In this document: piece by piece, positions 33,163 through 45,506 of the stretch
Position numbering within the stretch: position 1 is the first letter of the stretch
Layout of the letters: each line of letters begins with the position of its first letter
Source: Heterobasidion occidentale
Lineage: Eukaryota; Basidiomycota; Agaricomycetes; Russulales; Bondarzewiaceae
DNA: 64,000 bases
NCBI GenBank assembly: GCA_039111635.1
Contig: JBCAQO010000007.1
Location: 2,356,001-2,420,000 of the forward strand
Direction: 5' to 3'
Program-made: the position numbers and the translations under genes
The notes under the pieces: generated by a model
Told to the model about the DNA's origin: nothing
The model's input: the letters and a program-made list of their open reading frames with translations, nothing else
The model's database searches: none

Positions 33163-35935
33163 CTATGCAGGTTCAACAGGAGACTCGGCTTTCTCTTGGG
33201 CCACATCTTCCTGGTCCTGCGGCAGTGGCGGACCCACATAATGATGTCTACCACCTGTAGATCCACACAACAACCGTCAGGACACAGAAAGAGTGCAGCC
33301 GACCTGAAACAATGAGATGACTGACCGATGACATACCACACCCCGCTGAACAGCCCAAAGCCAACGAACACAACAGACGCGTAATCTGGACCGACGAGAA
33401 GGTTGTGAGCATGACACGCAAGCCAACATCTATTTCAGGCCGCGGCAGGCAAAGCACTCACTCATCGAGACCTTGGTCACAGGCACCACTGCCGGCATGC
33501 AAAACAGCACGATCGCGAACGCGATCCACAGCACCGCGAGTGCGTTGACGGCCGACCCCCATCTGCCGAGACTGAACAGCTTCTCGCCACCACTGTATCC
33601 TCCCCCGCTCGAGCGACCCACCAGAATCCTACGTCCCCCCGCGAGAGAGACAGCGACGGGCATCGCGTACGACGCGCCGAGGCAGATCACACCGACGCCA
33701 GAAAACGCGTTGAAAGCGGCCGACGAGCCTAGGTAGATCAAGCCGAGAAGGACCTGGACTGCGGTCGAGAGGAGGAAGGCGTTCAGCGGGAGCGGGTCCG
33801 CCGCAGAAGCAAAGGGGGGAGCGGTCACGCGCGAGAAGACGGACGAGAAGGGAAGCGCGTTGTCGCGCGCGAAGGACCAGGTCGCGCGGGAAGCGGCGCA
33901 GGAGATGGAGATAGCGCAGAACATGCCGATGCCAAATACTGAGGGACTTTGGTTAGGAGATCGCTGAAAGCTGCGGAGCGATTATAGGTGGGATTGGTCA
34001 GGACGTACTGATGAACCACTGAGTTGCAGATGTCCGTTAGCGCTTCACGTGAAAGGCAGCTATTGACGGTACGCACCATCCCAAAGCCTCCACCTTTCGA
34101 ACCCATGATCAGCTCGAACATGACCCCGATAGGCTGACCCGATGCAACTAGGTGGAGATTTGAACATGGGTGGTCACGTTGGAAAGGGAATGGAGCGCTC
34201 ACCAGACAGCAAAGTGTCCACATCTGGTAAAGTAAACACCAAGGGCAATAGGAAAATGAGCCCGAACACCGTGCCGATGGGGATCGACCAGACGATGGCT
34301 TTGGGCAGCTCGACAGCGGGGTTATGCACCTCCTCGGCCATGCTCGCGACTAATGTTACAATAAAGATGGCGATACAAGCTCAATCAGCAATTACGCCGA
34401 AGAATGGTCAAAGGATCATCGATCAGCTTGCCCATCCCGATCGCGGCGTACGTATATGCTACGTATACAGAACAATTTGGTGAGATGCGCAACAAGTGTG
34501 TTTGCGACATTGCACTCACCAGGCTACCATCCAAACATACCGTGATTGTCAGTCACTCAACACCAACCAAAACGCCCAAACGTGAGACCATACAGGAAGC
34601 AATCCTATGAAGAATGTCCATCCAGGCACCCATCCAGATGCCGATGCGTTGAAGTGTCCAAGCGCATACGCCGCACTGTGACGACCAGCTGCCGCTTTGG
34701 CGGACGTGCAGATCAAGATGACTATGGTGACAAGAAAGAGTGAGCCGTGAGTGTATCATGAAACGATGGGGGTATCGATAGCGCACTGAAGATGCCTAAG
34801 CCGGTCCAGTAGGCACAGATCGTCTAGGATAATCCCGAAGTGTGTGAAAACGCCAAGGTTGGAATCAAATATGGAATGCAAGGGACACGTGCTCACGTCG
34901 ATCATAGGTAGCGCTCTGTTGAAGAAGATGCATACAACACTTGACACCGCGGTAACAGCCAGGAAGATGAGGTCTGTCACCCAGAGTCATTGATTTATTG
35001 ACCTCATGAAGTGACCCTAAGTGTAACAGGATGGGGTACGCACAAGTCTGCCATGCCGTCGCGATCCACTCAGGGTGGAATATTCCCGCACCCGCCACAA
35101 TCAACTGGCCCGTCCCTGCACACACACGTCAGCCCGCCTGCGTCGCAGCTTCTGTCAGCCAAACGCACCAAAATTGACGCTAAGCGCTATCGTCCAGACA
35201 CCGACCAGCGTGAGCCAGCCGTTCATCCACGACAGGAGCACGCGCGCGGGCAGCGGCGCAAGGCGGAAAGTCCAGTAGTATGCGCCCGCAGACGTGGGGA
35301 AGCGGGCGCAAATCTCGGCAAGGGAGGATGCAAGCGCGAGCGTGAGCGCGGATACGAGGATCCATCTGTCGAAGTGGATGTCATGAGACAGGAGCACAAC
35401 AAAAGAATGGAAGCCGTGGCGTGTGGCCAAGAGTGACGTAAAGGAGCGGAAGATAGAGAACGTGCGTACCCCCATATCATAGTCGCTGGGCCTCCGCCGA
35501 TAAGGGAGGTTGCGATGGGTGCTGAGAGCCCATACGCTGAAAGATGTTTGTGGCGCGTCAGACACGACGTTGAGCATGCAGGTAGGTAAAGGGGAACTCA
35601 CGGACAGCCATGATAGCTTCCTCAGGGGCATTGAGGACTAGTCAACGCGAATGTCGAACACGCGGGATGGAAAACTCACCGAGGGTCACTGTGCGTCTCG
35701 CTCCATGAATGTCAGGCATCACCAGAGGGAAAGGAATGCGTGCTCACTGAACAAGATATGAAACAGTCCGCGAGACTGAATACCCGAACTTCAGATCCTT
35801 CTCCCCGAAATATGCCCGTAAAGCATCGACACTCACTCTAGATAGCTCAGGTTTGTACCCCATCTGTTGCAGGCGCTCGCTCGCCAGCGCATCGACGTCA
35901 ATGGTCTCTATCGCAGGCAGTCGTTTCTCAGACAT
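33163..35935 (-). CDS. APC-superfamily amino-acid permease, GABA/choline permease type
   Basis: ATG 35935 starts MSEKRLPAIETIDVDALA with LQQMGYKPELSR, the cytosolic N-terminus usual for fungal Uga4-type permeases. The diagnostic SSLAEICARFPTSAGAYYW is near 35270-35330. Further helices include EVHNPAVELPKAIVW, IPIGTVFGLIFLLPLVFTL and GVICLGASYAMPVAVSLAG, and the protein ends FVGFGLFSGVWYVIGGRHHY plus an acidic tail, stop at 33163. Many short introns split it. About twelve membrane helices are expected, at the plasma or vacuolar membrane, importing amino acids or related amines; the substrate cannot be read from sequence. Confidence 0.85.
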
Positions 35936-36451
35936 GGCGATCAAGTGGCCAAGGGAACGAACAGAGAGTCGATGAGAAGGCTCAGAGGCTGGTGACTATC
36001 GAGTGGGAGCTGCAATGGAGCTCGTGTCGCCATTGATAAGCTCGAACACTGGAAGAGGACGTCTGACCGCCATCCGGGGGTACAGTATATGCATGATCAG
36101 TGGGAATTGATGCAGGATCTCGTGCACACTGCAGGCGCTGCTTCGACTTCGATACGAGCGATGGAGATTGTCATGAGATTTCCATGCATGGCTCTATCCC
36201 TGGACGACCGTGAAGACATGCAAAGCAAGAAGTGAGTGTGAGAATGAACGCCGTTAGGATTCGGCGCCGGTGAGTCGGCGCAGCGGATTCAACAACCGTT
36301 GCTGGCAGATTCTGTTTGCGCCCTCCTCCATCCTCTAGCTGAGGGATCAACGTGAGCTGCCTCTTTCCAAATCGTGTATCTAGTATACTCTGACTCGTCA
36401 GTCACAGTTGCCGATATCATCTAACAACATACTCTCAGACCCCCCGCGTAA
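35936..36451. other. Divergent promoter region
   Basis: It lies between the permease gene (minus) and the F-box gene (+). CT-rich tracts are visible, with no clear TATA box. Confidence 0.45.
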
Positions 36452-38079
36452 ATGGATCCTGTCACACTCAACAAATCGGTGGATCAGTTGGTGACCCTTC
36501 ACCGCGAGCCAGCTCCCATCGAACGTGTCCCTAACGAAATCTTGGAGAAATTTCTCGATATGTACCTCGAAGGTAAGATGGATACATGGACCGATTATCC
36601 GTCGACCCAATGTCCGCCCTTGGTGAAGTTGACCCACGTCTGCAGGGTCTGGCGACAAATCCTGCTCGGACGCCCCCAATTATGGTCTCACATCTCACCT
36701 GTATCTCCAAAATGGGCAGAAATATTCATAGATAGATCTAGACCCCTTCCCATTCATCTGCGCGTAATATTCCCCACAGACTCGTTGGCGTGGCAGACCA
36801 CATTGTTCGTCCCAGAAATCCACCGCGTCGCATCAATGTGGATCAATGGTTTAACACCTCCTGTTCAGAAATTCATCGACATTCTTCCCCCCGACCATCC
36901 TGTATTGGATACCTACAAATCTATGGGTCGATGCATGTAGGGGTCGTGGTTCCCACCAGTTTGACGGTCAATTCTCCTAAGCTGCGACATCTAGAACTTG
37001 GACCAGGTACTCGCCTGAGTAATGTAACAATCCCCATAGCTCCATCATTGCAGGCGCTCGCTTGCATGTTCACTGATCCCTTCACACTGCGCCGGATGTT
37101 GCGCAACAATCCCCACCTCCGATATGCCACCTTCACATATGTCCCACCAGACGAGCCGACCGTGTCCCTAACAGGCCCGGAGCCAGCCGTCAGTGCCAGG
37201 AGTCTCGAGCGCCTGGTCTTGACACTCTCAAGACTAGGTGCAGGCACACAGTTCTTCCGCCGTCTCGAGCTCCCATCCATCATCGCGCTCCATCCGGATA
37301 TCTCGATTTCGTTTGAGGTGCACCAGAACTTGACCGAGTTCAGTTCTCATATGGGGCCCATACTGCGTCCGTGGAACGAAGGTACCCAGAGGCGGACCCT
37401 GCGCAGCCTTCAGGTGGTCTCCCAGGCTACCGGAATGCTCGTAGACGCGGATTGGGCGTACAGATTCTCTGCCTGGACTGGGCCTGGCCAAGGAACGGTC
37501 GTGGTGCGCAGGTCCACAGCCTTTTTCGCAGACAGAATAGATGTCCCGCTTGCCATCATGTATCACGGGAAGTTGTACGAGCGGGCTTCAACACCCACTG
37601 TTCTGTGCACCTCCATCGCGCAGAACGTTCCGCTCAGCGGCGTAACCACATTGACAGTCGACATGGACCGTGAGCTTGGTCTTCCCGATTGGCACGCCTT
37701 CCTGCGATCCCTTGTCTCTGTGGAATCTCTCGTATACTACATCAATACCGACATTTCTTTATTAGAAGCCGCTACTCCGGCACCCGTGGACGTAGGCGTG
37801 TCGTCGCAGAGATCATTCCTCTTTCCCCATTTGAGGATGCTCGTCATAACGTTTGGAGATAGTCGCGAAGCGCGTTTCGCCACGCCCAAGCTGATCGAAG
37901 CCTTGCGCCGCTTTGTGGTTGACCGAGAGCAGGGAGATATCCAAATGGAAGAGGTTGGCGTCAGAGGAAAATTCGACCTCGCTTGGGTGTCCGACCTGGC
38001 ACTGAAAATTTCGGACAAGGTGAAGGTGACGTGGAACGGATCTTCCGTGCCCAGTGCCGATCAGAGCGAGGTCAAATAA
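36452..38079 (+). CDS. F-box protein
   Basis: ATG 36452; the F-box is at about residues 24-75 (IERVPNEILEKFLDMYLEG, then LVKLTHVCRVWRQILLGRP and LWSHI). The remainder has leucine-rich character (SPKLRHLELGPGTRLSNV, HLRMLVITFGDSREARF), as in the many basidiomycete F-box proteins. The first frame ends at 36940, while the continuing frame carries VVVPTSLTVNSPKLRHLEL. Either an intron of about 92 nt (GTTTAA..ATGTAG, 36849-36940) joins them in frame, or there is a frameshift. Known role of the family: substrate adaptor of SCF ubiquitin ligases; the target is unknown. Confidence 0.75.
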
Positions 38080-38704
38080 ATAACCAACAGAAACCTATGA
38101 TTGGCGGATCATCGCTCCAATTGTACCCCGAATGTGTATTCGCCATGTTTGGTGTGTTGGTCCATCATGTCGCATCCTATGGTGCGGATGACTGTCTGCT
38201 CCCATAGAAGAGTTTATTGTCGATCTGCGTTCCCGTGTTCTTCCCATGTACAAAATCCAACTCCCAGTCGCATCCAGTGGCTTCCAAAGAATTGCTGTAA
38301 TCATAGTTCGTGCTGTATGATCATATATCTCGCCATACTTCTATCGTATGGTACACAGGTTGGAATCGAAACCTGAAAATAGGCCGTCACCCAAAAAACA
38401 CGTTTAGATATGCAATCTGACTGCTTGGAAACCTCCAGCGACACGAATCCTGTAAAATCGGAATGCCCTTCACGAGGTTATGTGGGATAACGTCGGTAGG
38501 CGTCCGGACTATGGGAATGAATAAGAGTAATTATCACTCCTTTGAACATTTCTAACGGATAGTCGTGAATGACTCTGGAAAACTAGCGAAAATCAACGCA
38601 GTCTCCTTTTTGTCTGATTTGTATGAATGAAATGTACATACATAGTGTCGTGACCTCTGCATTCTCTTTTGATTTCGAATGTCTTTGATGGCCATCATAT
38701 GGTA
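38080..38704. other. Intergenic between converging genes
   Basis: AT-richer than the flanking coding sequence; no feature seen. Confidence 0.5.
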
Positions 38705-41700
38705 TTACAAACCTAGATGGATGAAGGGAACCCAACGCTCGAAGGCTGCGTTTTCACATTCTGTGCGTAGCTTGATGACGGCTTGATGAAGAGCTTGAGC
38801 GGCTCCTGTAGTGCTGGAGCTCGTGCCAATAGGTTTATCACCGAAAAGTTCAGTATAGAAGTTATCTGCGATGGTAGGCCCATCCTTATCTCTGATTGAC
38901 CTGCATCATCACGTTCAGAAACATGGCCCGAAGGAAACAGGGATACTCACCACATGGTGGCCACCGCGGTGCGAAACCCGGAGAATAGGAAGCTCGCCGC
39001 GAGGTGGATGACTTCATCAGGAAGTCTCTCGTCGCCCATCGCAGTTTGACATGCACTTAGAAAGATCAGCCATGCATTTGGCTTAGGCGTCGCAAGGACG
39101 CGAGAAACTTTGAGCGGGCCGTCTTCCAAGAGAAGGCAGCTTTCGAGCGGACGCTTGGGATCTTGCTGGCCGTGACATGCAAAGTGAGCAATGGAGGCTT
39201 CCAGGAGACTGGCAGTGATCGTTTCCACAGAAGAGGGCGCCCCAGGTACACCGAACGCGACGAGATACTCTCCAGGTACATGCTGCTGGATCTTATTCAA
39301 CTCATCCTTGGCACAAGGTAGCTGCCGATACTTCGAATTTGGAGGTTGTATAGCTACAACCACCTTGAACTGGTTCTCCCTAGGTGGTGTCAGAGCAAGT
39401 AGAGAACTTAAAGTCGGTGTGTATGATGACACGATGTAATCAAGAGCATTCTCGGCGGAAGGATGGTTTGGAGTGTATATTCCAGCCGCGTGAATTGGCA
39501 ACAGTGCAAACGATCCGGGTTGGCACCACCACAGGCGCGTAGGAGCGTTAGATTTCTGCAAATAAACGCGAATGTTTTAAGGTCTCAAAAGAATGGAACA
39601 TAAATCGACTCACTTTCAAAGCCAAGTGTTGAATGACGGGCTTGACTACACATGTCCAAAGAATGGCTAAAATATCTCTGAAGACGTCGTCTGGTTCTTC
39701 GGAAGGACGTTTGGCCCGCCGCTTTGTGTTGTATGCCCGCTCGTCGGAATGTACTGATAAATCCGAGATGCGTCGGTATGCCTGGCTTTTTGTAATCAAA
39801 GTCTTCAGGGGCGCTTTCAACGTTTTCATGAAGGAATACATATCGAGTGAAAGCGCTGTTTGCAGTGAGCGGGCAAGCACTTTGACATCTGCACGAGTGA
39901 GGTCAGGAAGCAAAATATGCTCCACGCCGGAGGGCATGACGATCAATGCGGAAGACATAGTGTTGCCAGCGATAAGAATGACAACTGGACCATTGGATGC
40001 AGCCTTCTGCAAATCAACCAGTTTTTTAGGACGCAAGAAATTAAGGAAGCCTTCCACTCTCCTAGCCTCTGTAACAGCCTGAAGCCAGTCCTCGCTCAGG
40101 CGACGATATCGAACTTCTTCGGCTTCCATCAACATCACCTTTCGGGACCTATCTGTGGTGAGTCTAGAGTTCTCCCGCTGAGAGCCTAGTTCGAGCGCGC
40201 GCGAGATGTTTTCCAGCTTCTGCGCCAGCGCCGGCTCGACGAGTCGAAGATCGTTTAATGGAGTACGAAGTTGCAGAGCTTGCGCCCAAAAAATGGCCCG
40301 ACCTTCTTCAATGAGCTCTACTGCAAGTGCTAGCTGGTCGGACCGTATAGCGCAAAGCGCAGCATCACAAGCCAAGGCGCTGTTTCCTGGAATTTGAGAT
40401 AACGCTTCATGTCGCGATGTTAAATCCAAGCCGAGCATCGCTATATGAGGCAAGAGCTGAATCGCAGTCCGAAATGCCTCCAACGCAGATGAGTGGATAC
40501 CATCTGCATAGTAAGCCCAACGTCGCGCGACGACGAAGCGTCTCAATGCACCTGCAGACTTGCACGTCGCAGCAGCACGAAATGCCGCCATAGCATCGTC
40601 TAGATGATCTATTTTCTGAGCCTGTGAATGCAAAGACATCAGTACGTCCCCTAGAGTTCCTGCGTAGGGACACGTGGAAGGATCGTCTGCTGGGAGTTTA
40701 TGCACGGATTCACGGCATGCCCCGAGGGCCTCATCAAGATCACTGATCTCGCCCGTGTTGTCGAATCTCCTATAAAGGACCCTAGCCAACTCGTTGAGAG
40801 ACAGGAGTCGATCAGGGTGTCCTGAAGGACGAAGCTCCAATGCCTCTCGGTGAAGACGGACAGTTTCATGCAAGTCGTCAATCTGACCTTTCTTATCAAA
40901 TCGCCTTGCCAGCGTATTGGCCAGATTGTGAAGCAGTCGCGGCCGATCAGGATCGAGAGGTGGTATCAGCAACAACGATTCACGATGTAACGAGACGGCT
41001 TGGTCAAGATCATCGAGCTGGCCGATTTTGCGAGATCGTTTGGAAAGAGAAGAACCAAGGACACTCATAGAACCTGGGCGACTGGTATGCTGTTTCGGTA
41101 GCTGCATGAGAGCTGCCTGGAACAATGCTATGGCTTCATTTAGGTCTATCTGTTGTCTCGTTTGGTCGAATCGAGCAACCAGAGCATTTGCAAGGTTTAT
41201 CAGAGAGTACGGCCGCTCGGGATGTGGTGGAGGTAAGAGTAAACGAGCCTCGCGATGGAGAGATATTGCCTCATCGAGGTCGTCTATTTGGCCTGTTTGT
41301 GTGAACCGTGTATCGAGAGCAGTGGCGAGATTGTTCAGTGAGTGCGATCGCATAGAGTGTGGTGCGGGGCGCAAGATAAGAGCCTCCCGAAGCAATTTGA
41401 CTGCTTCGTCCAAGACCGCCAACTCTCCCGTTCGACTGAATCGTGTGCAAGGGCAGAAGCAAGGTTGCTAAGTGACATCGCTCGATCAGGATGAGGTATA
41501 GGTCGACGTTTGAGTGCATCTCGGTGAAGTAAAAGTGCCTCGTGCAGGTCCTCGAGCTGACCCATCTGACCGTATCGCATGTCTAGAGTATTTGCAAGGT
41601 TGTTGAGGACCATGGAAAGATCAGGGTGCGACTGAGGTAGTAGTTTAAGAACCTCGCGATTGATAGCGACTGCCTCTAACGAATCGGCGCGATGACCAGC

Positions 41701-42890
41701 GCTCTCGAATCGCGTGGTAAGGGCACTCGAGAGATTGATCATAAACTTGGTGCGGTTCGAGTCATGAGCTGACAGTAGAACGAGGGCTTGCCTGTACAGC
41801 CAAATGCCTACGTCAAGGTCGGAAGTTTGACCGTTATGGCGAAACGTAGCGACGAGCTCGCCAGCCCTGTAGCCCAATCCATACACTTCCAATTGGTCAT
41901 CCTGGCCTATCATCTGCGATCCGTGATGTCGCGAGACTGCACTATAGAAATCCTGTGGTTGGCCAATGGCGCTAAATCGCGTGAGCAATGCTGCAACAAA
42001 TACCGAGGATGCTAGACGATTGGTATGTGATGTAGGTTGGAGATGGAAAGATTTGCTGTACAACAGTACCGCCTCGTAAGCGTCTTGGACTTGACCGGTG
42101 CAACGAAAGCGTTCACTAAGCCCTTCGGCCAAGCTGACCAACGAGGCCGAGTATTTGGGATGCTGTGGGCCGCGCAAACGAAGAGCATCACGATGCAAAG
42201 CAATAGCGAGATTGAGACTTGAGATCTCAGCAGCCTGATGGAATTCTGTCAAAATAGCAATCGCAAACCCTACCATCTGTGACGATAGACGGTCGTCTTC
42301 ACTGATCGATTGTGAATTCTTTGGAAGCTTTCTGCCTCCATAATAAACATCTGGCTATCGTGGGACTCATGGAACATATAGACCTACCTGAACACACACC
42401 CGTACAGTACGTCTGTTTCAGACTTCAGGGAGCTCTTCCATGCCGCTAAGAACTCTCCGCGCAGGCGAATAGCCTCTTCTAGATCTGCAACCTGACCAGT
42501 GCGATCGAATCTGGTTATGAGGGCAGTAGCAAGGTGATGAAGCGATTCAGATCTACAAGGGTGAAGACGGGGGCGCAATTGTAAGGATTCACGAAGGAAG
42601 TAAATGGCGGTCTCAAGTGCCGATATTGGACCAGAATCCTTGCTATTCGAGAGAATGGAGTTGGCAAGGTCGTATATGACTTGCTCTTGATCTTCGATGG
42701 CGGCCTGTAGAAGGCTAGTCTGGGTAAGGATTTCGACATTCATGGATCTGATGGGCATACATGAGCTTGAAATGCATTTCCATAAATCAGCTGTGACTAA
42801 AGATGAGAGAATTAAGTGTAAAGTAAAAAACTCGCCATGCTGGCCAGAATCACTGGGAACATAAGGTGCTTGATCTAGACCTTCCGACAT
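38705..42890 (-). CDS. TPR-CHAT protein (caspase-like peptidase domain), one frameshift
   Basis: ATG 42890 (MSEGLDQAPY) or an inner ATG 42743 begins a run of about 15 TPR-like repeats of some 45 residues with the recurring pattern HPxRxxSLxNLAxALxxRFxxTGQxxDLDEAI. A C-terminal CHAT domain follows: LWWCQPGSFALLPIHAAG, AHFACHGQQD with catalytic His (39172-39174), IFLSACQTAMGD with catalytic Cys (39049-39051), and AASFLFSGFRTAVATMW. Three introns fit well (near 42280-42410, 39555-39613, 38910-38957). The frame changes near 41440 inside a repeat (NLASALA then RFSRTGELAVLDEA) with no room for an intron: one base is missing, by mutation or assembly error. CHAT is a caspase-related cysteine peptidase fold; in bacteria TPR-CHAT proteins cleave partners such as gasdermins. 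The substrate here is unknown, but a gasdermin-like candidate lies 1.4 kb away, divergently. Confidence 0.88.
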
Positions 42891-44314
42891 CCTTCATCCA
42901 TGCAGGAGTTCACTTGAGCGCGCGCCTTGAAGATGGTGCCACAACAATCAATGGCCATGCATCTCAGTGCGAATTAGAATCATGGAGATGTCAAGCGAAC
43001 GATGTTAGAGTCGAACTCAGGGAGAGTCGTTGAGAAGCTGGGTTAGTTTTCTCACGCTTACTTGTCGTAATTTTTGCGGGCCCGAAATAATTGCTCTCAT
43101 TCTCAACATGACCTCTTGCAGCCTCAGCCTCTTGCCCAACTGATGTCGGTCAATCTTATTTCTCTCGTCCTATGTCGCGCAAGGTTTCTCTCAGATCCTT
43201 CGTCTATTGATTGTCGCGGCGTGGCCGCTGTTGCTCCTTCAGTCACGATCTTCCAGGGCACGTCACTCGTCAAAGGAAATAAGAAGTTTTGTAGCGGTCC
43301 CAAAGTGGTCTCTGGTACTGAACGTCACAAACTAGTACTCTTACATTAACCCTTGTTAATGCATTCCTATGAGCACTCTCCTTTTTGGCTTGACGGTGAG
43401 CCGGCTCTAACCGTCTTTGAAAGGTCCGTAATCACTAAGACTGATAGAACTAGGATTGACACGAAAATAGGCGTCCTTCGGCACCCAGGCTGTGAAATAC
43501 TGGAATATTGTTTTACGGCATCTTAGCAGGCCGCCTTGAACATTACCCCTTTCGTCGCGAGCTAGGACAGTATCCCTTCAACTGCGACGGGGTCGTTTCC
43601 TTCATCTTCATTCCGCATCCACTACTCGGTCGGAGCGCGGTCTAATTGAATCCACTCACCTATGCTATGCTATGTAGGGAGCGAAATTGGTTCAATGAAA
43701 AGTTGTCGGTATGTCTGTCATGTATTTGTGCTCCGATTGCACACTGATGAATGATTCCCATTAATCAAATCTCAACTCGCTATTCGTATCTCAGCCGCAT
43801 TATTTGAGAGGTGGTCTTTCAATCAGATTTGCCCTGCCCATGAAGAGTCGACGGGGCGCACGAATGTAGGCTCGCACCTTCAGCATCTGTAAATCGTAAA
43901 TATACACATGACCACATGACCTCGCATATTTACACGGATCTTCTTCGGTCAGTCATGGATGGTTCAGAATAAGAATAAGAATCTCACACTTTGTCTCCCG
44001 TCGCCAAACAGCTAATCTTCTTCCTTCAACTCGCCACCACCCGCCCCTATCCACGCGATGAATACATGACGCCTTCCCATGTACTATAGTCAATGTAACT
44101 CCCCTGCAGTTCTTATGTCCTTTTTACCCGCTCACAGCTGCTATGATATCATCTGGGCGCTACGACATCGGGATTCTAGTGTGGCGTGGAAAAGATTCCG
44201 CCCATCGCGGTAGAAGGCTGTCCTCGAGGCATCTCTACCATCACCCACCACCTAGCACCCCTCGCTCGCGCACTCCGTGTCCTTCCCCCATATCCCATAC
44301 GACTCGAGGGCATC
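42891..44314. other. Divergent intergenic region between TPR-CHAT and gasdermin-like gene 1
   Basis: About 1.4 kb with only weak short frames. Both genes start outward from it, so it probably contains both promoters. Confidence 0.5.
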
Positions 44315-45506
44315 ATGTTCCATTTTCGATCGCACGTCACCTCGCGCAAATACATCGATCTTATACATAGGGAAACGGCAAAATATGCTAATTGGGATCC
44401 ATCAAAGAAGATCGAGGTGCCACAGTGTTCCTACTTTTGCCATATACAAAGTCCAATGTTTTGATACCGTTCAGGTAGGAGATTATGGCCGCATCAACCG
44501 AGAGACGGGAGAATTTGAGGCCGAAGGAAACGTGTACAAGCATCCAAGTACAGCGGAGAAGGCAGCGCTGTTTCCTCCAGATGTAGGGTACCCGACGCTG
44601 TCTTACACCGTGTCCTCGCACGTGGTCACGCGTACGGGTCTTGAGGTGACCCCTGAAGTGTGAGCGCATCATATTCGGCCCCCCTTTCTGTCTTGCTTCA
44701 TGTTCCACTCGAAAACAGGGGCGTCCAAGGGATCGCAGACGCCTCGATCAAAGGCGTATGGCAGTTTGGCGGCAAACGCGGTGCGCTGCTCATCATGTCG
44801 CACCCGCGCATAGAAAGTATGCCTGCGGAGCTTCTCAATACATCACCTCTTCCCCGTTGAACGAAAGAGGCTCCCTTTTCAAAGAGAAGGGCCTTGTGAC
44901 AGAGATACACACATGTCCAGCGTATAGTTTGTACATGTCTGCAGGAAGTGAGTCCACTATTCTCTGCTTTTTGTGGGAGTCGTACAATCGTACGCTCTAG
45001 TTTCTTCATTTTACTGCCTATGGGCGTGATGATGGTACACTGGCTGACCCAATATTTGCTTCGAGCAGATAACGAGAAACTGAGACTAGCCTTCCACGTA
45101 ACTACGCCGATACCGTCAGCACCCGGCGCCACAGCAGGGGGCAACGTTGGCGGGGAATGGTGGAAAGAGTACGATGCGGGAGTATACCAAGATGCAGCCC
45201 ACCCGAAGGGTGAGCACACGTTTGTGCCGCTCTTCAAACTGAAGAAGACTCCCATCCGCATACGATACCGCGAGAGTCCGCCGCCTGGGGCTGTGGCTGA
45301 CGATGAGTGAGTTCTGTTTTCCTACTCTCATCGCAAGTGCTTGATCTTTGAATTCAAAACTTGTCTATGACTATCAAGGTGGATCGATTCCCCCGTGCCG
45401 TGGCATGTGCTGGATGAGGAAGGTGAAGAATACAAGGACGAGGTGAGTAGACGTTGGCGGGATAAGTTCCATGAGTGAATCTCTTCATACACAGGTATAC
45501 GAGTGA
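44315..45506 (+). CDS. Candidate fungal gasdermin-like protein 1 (RCD-1/HET-Q1 type)
   Basis: Spliced product about 265 aa from ATG 44315 (an earlier in-frame ATG at 44186 is possible). In order: an N-terminal amphipathic helix (KYIDLIHRETAKYANWDP), VGDYGRINRETGEFEAEGNV, a beta-rich middle (GIADASIKGVWQFGGKRGAL, GLVTEIHTCPAYSLYMSAG, NNEKLRLAFHV), a Gly-rich part with GGEWWKEYDAGVYQ, then FVPLFKLKKTPIRIRYRESP, and a short acidic tail (WIDSPVPWHVLDEEGEEY). Introns lie near 44418-44474, 44660-44718, a 53-nt one starting GTATGCC near 44819, 44946-45069, 45308-45379 and 45443-45495. They resolve all apparent frame changes. There is no signal peptide. Helix, beta-rich domain and short C-terminal tail resemble fungal gasdermin-like pore formers; I recognise this by pattern, not by search. 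It could instead be an uncharacterised agaricomycete family. Confidence 0.6.

Noticed and set aside
43074..43349. 91-codon frame between TPR-CHAT and gasdermin-like gene 1
   Set aside because: No recognisable domain and it lies in the presumed promoter region.
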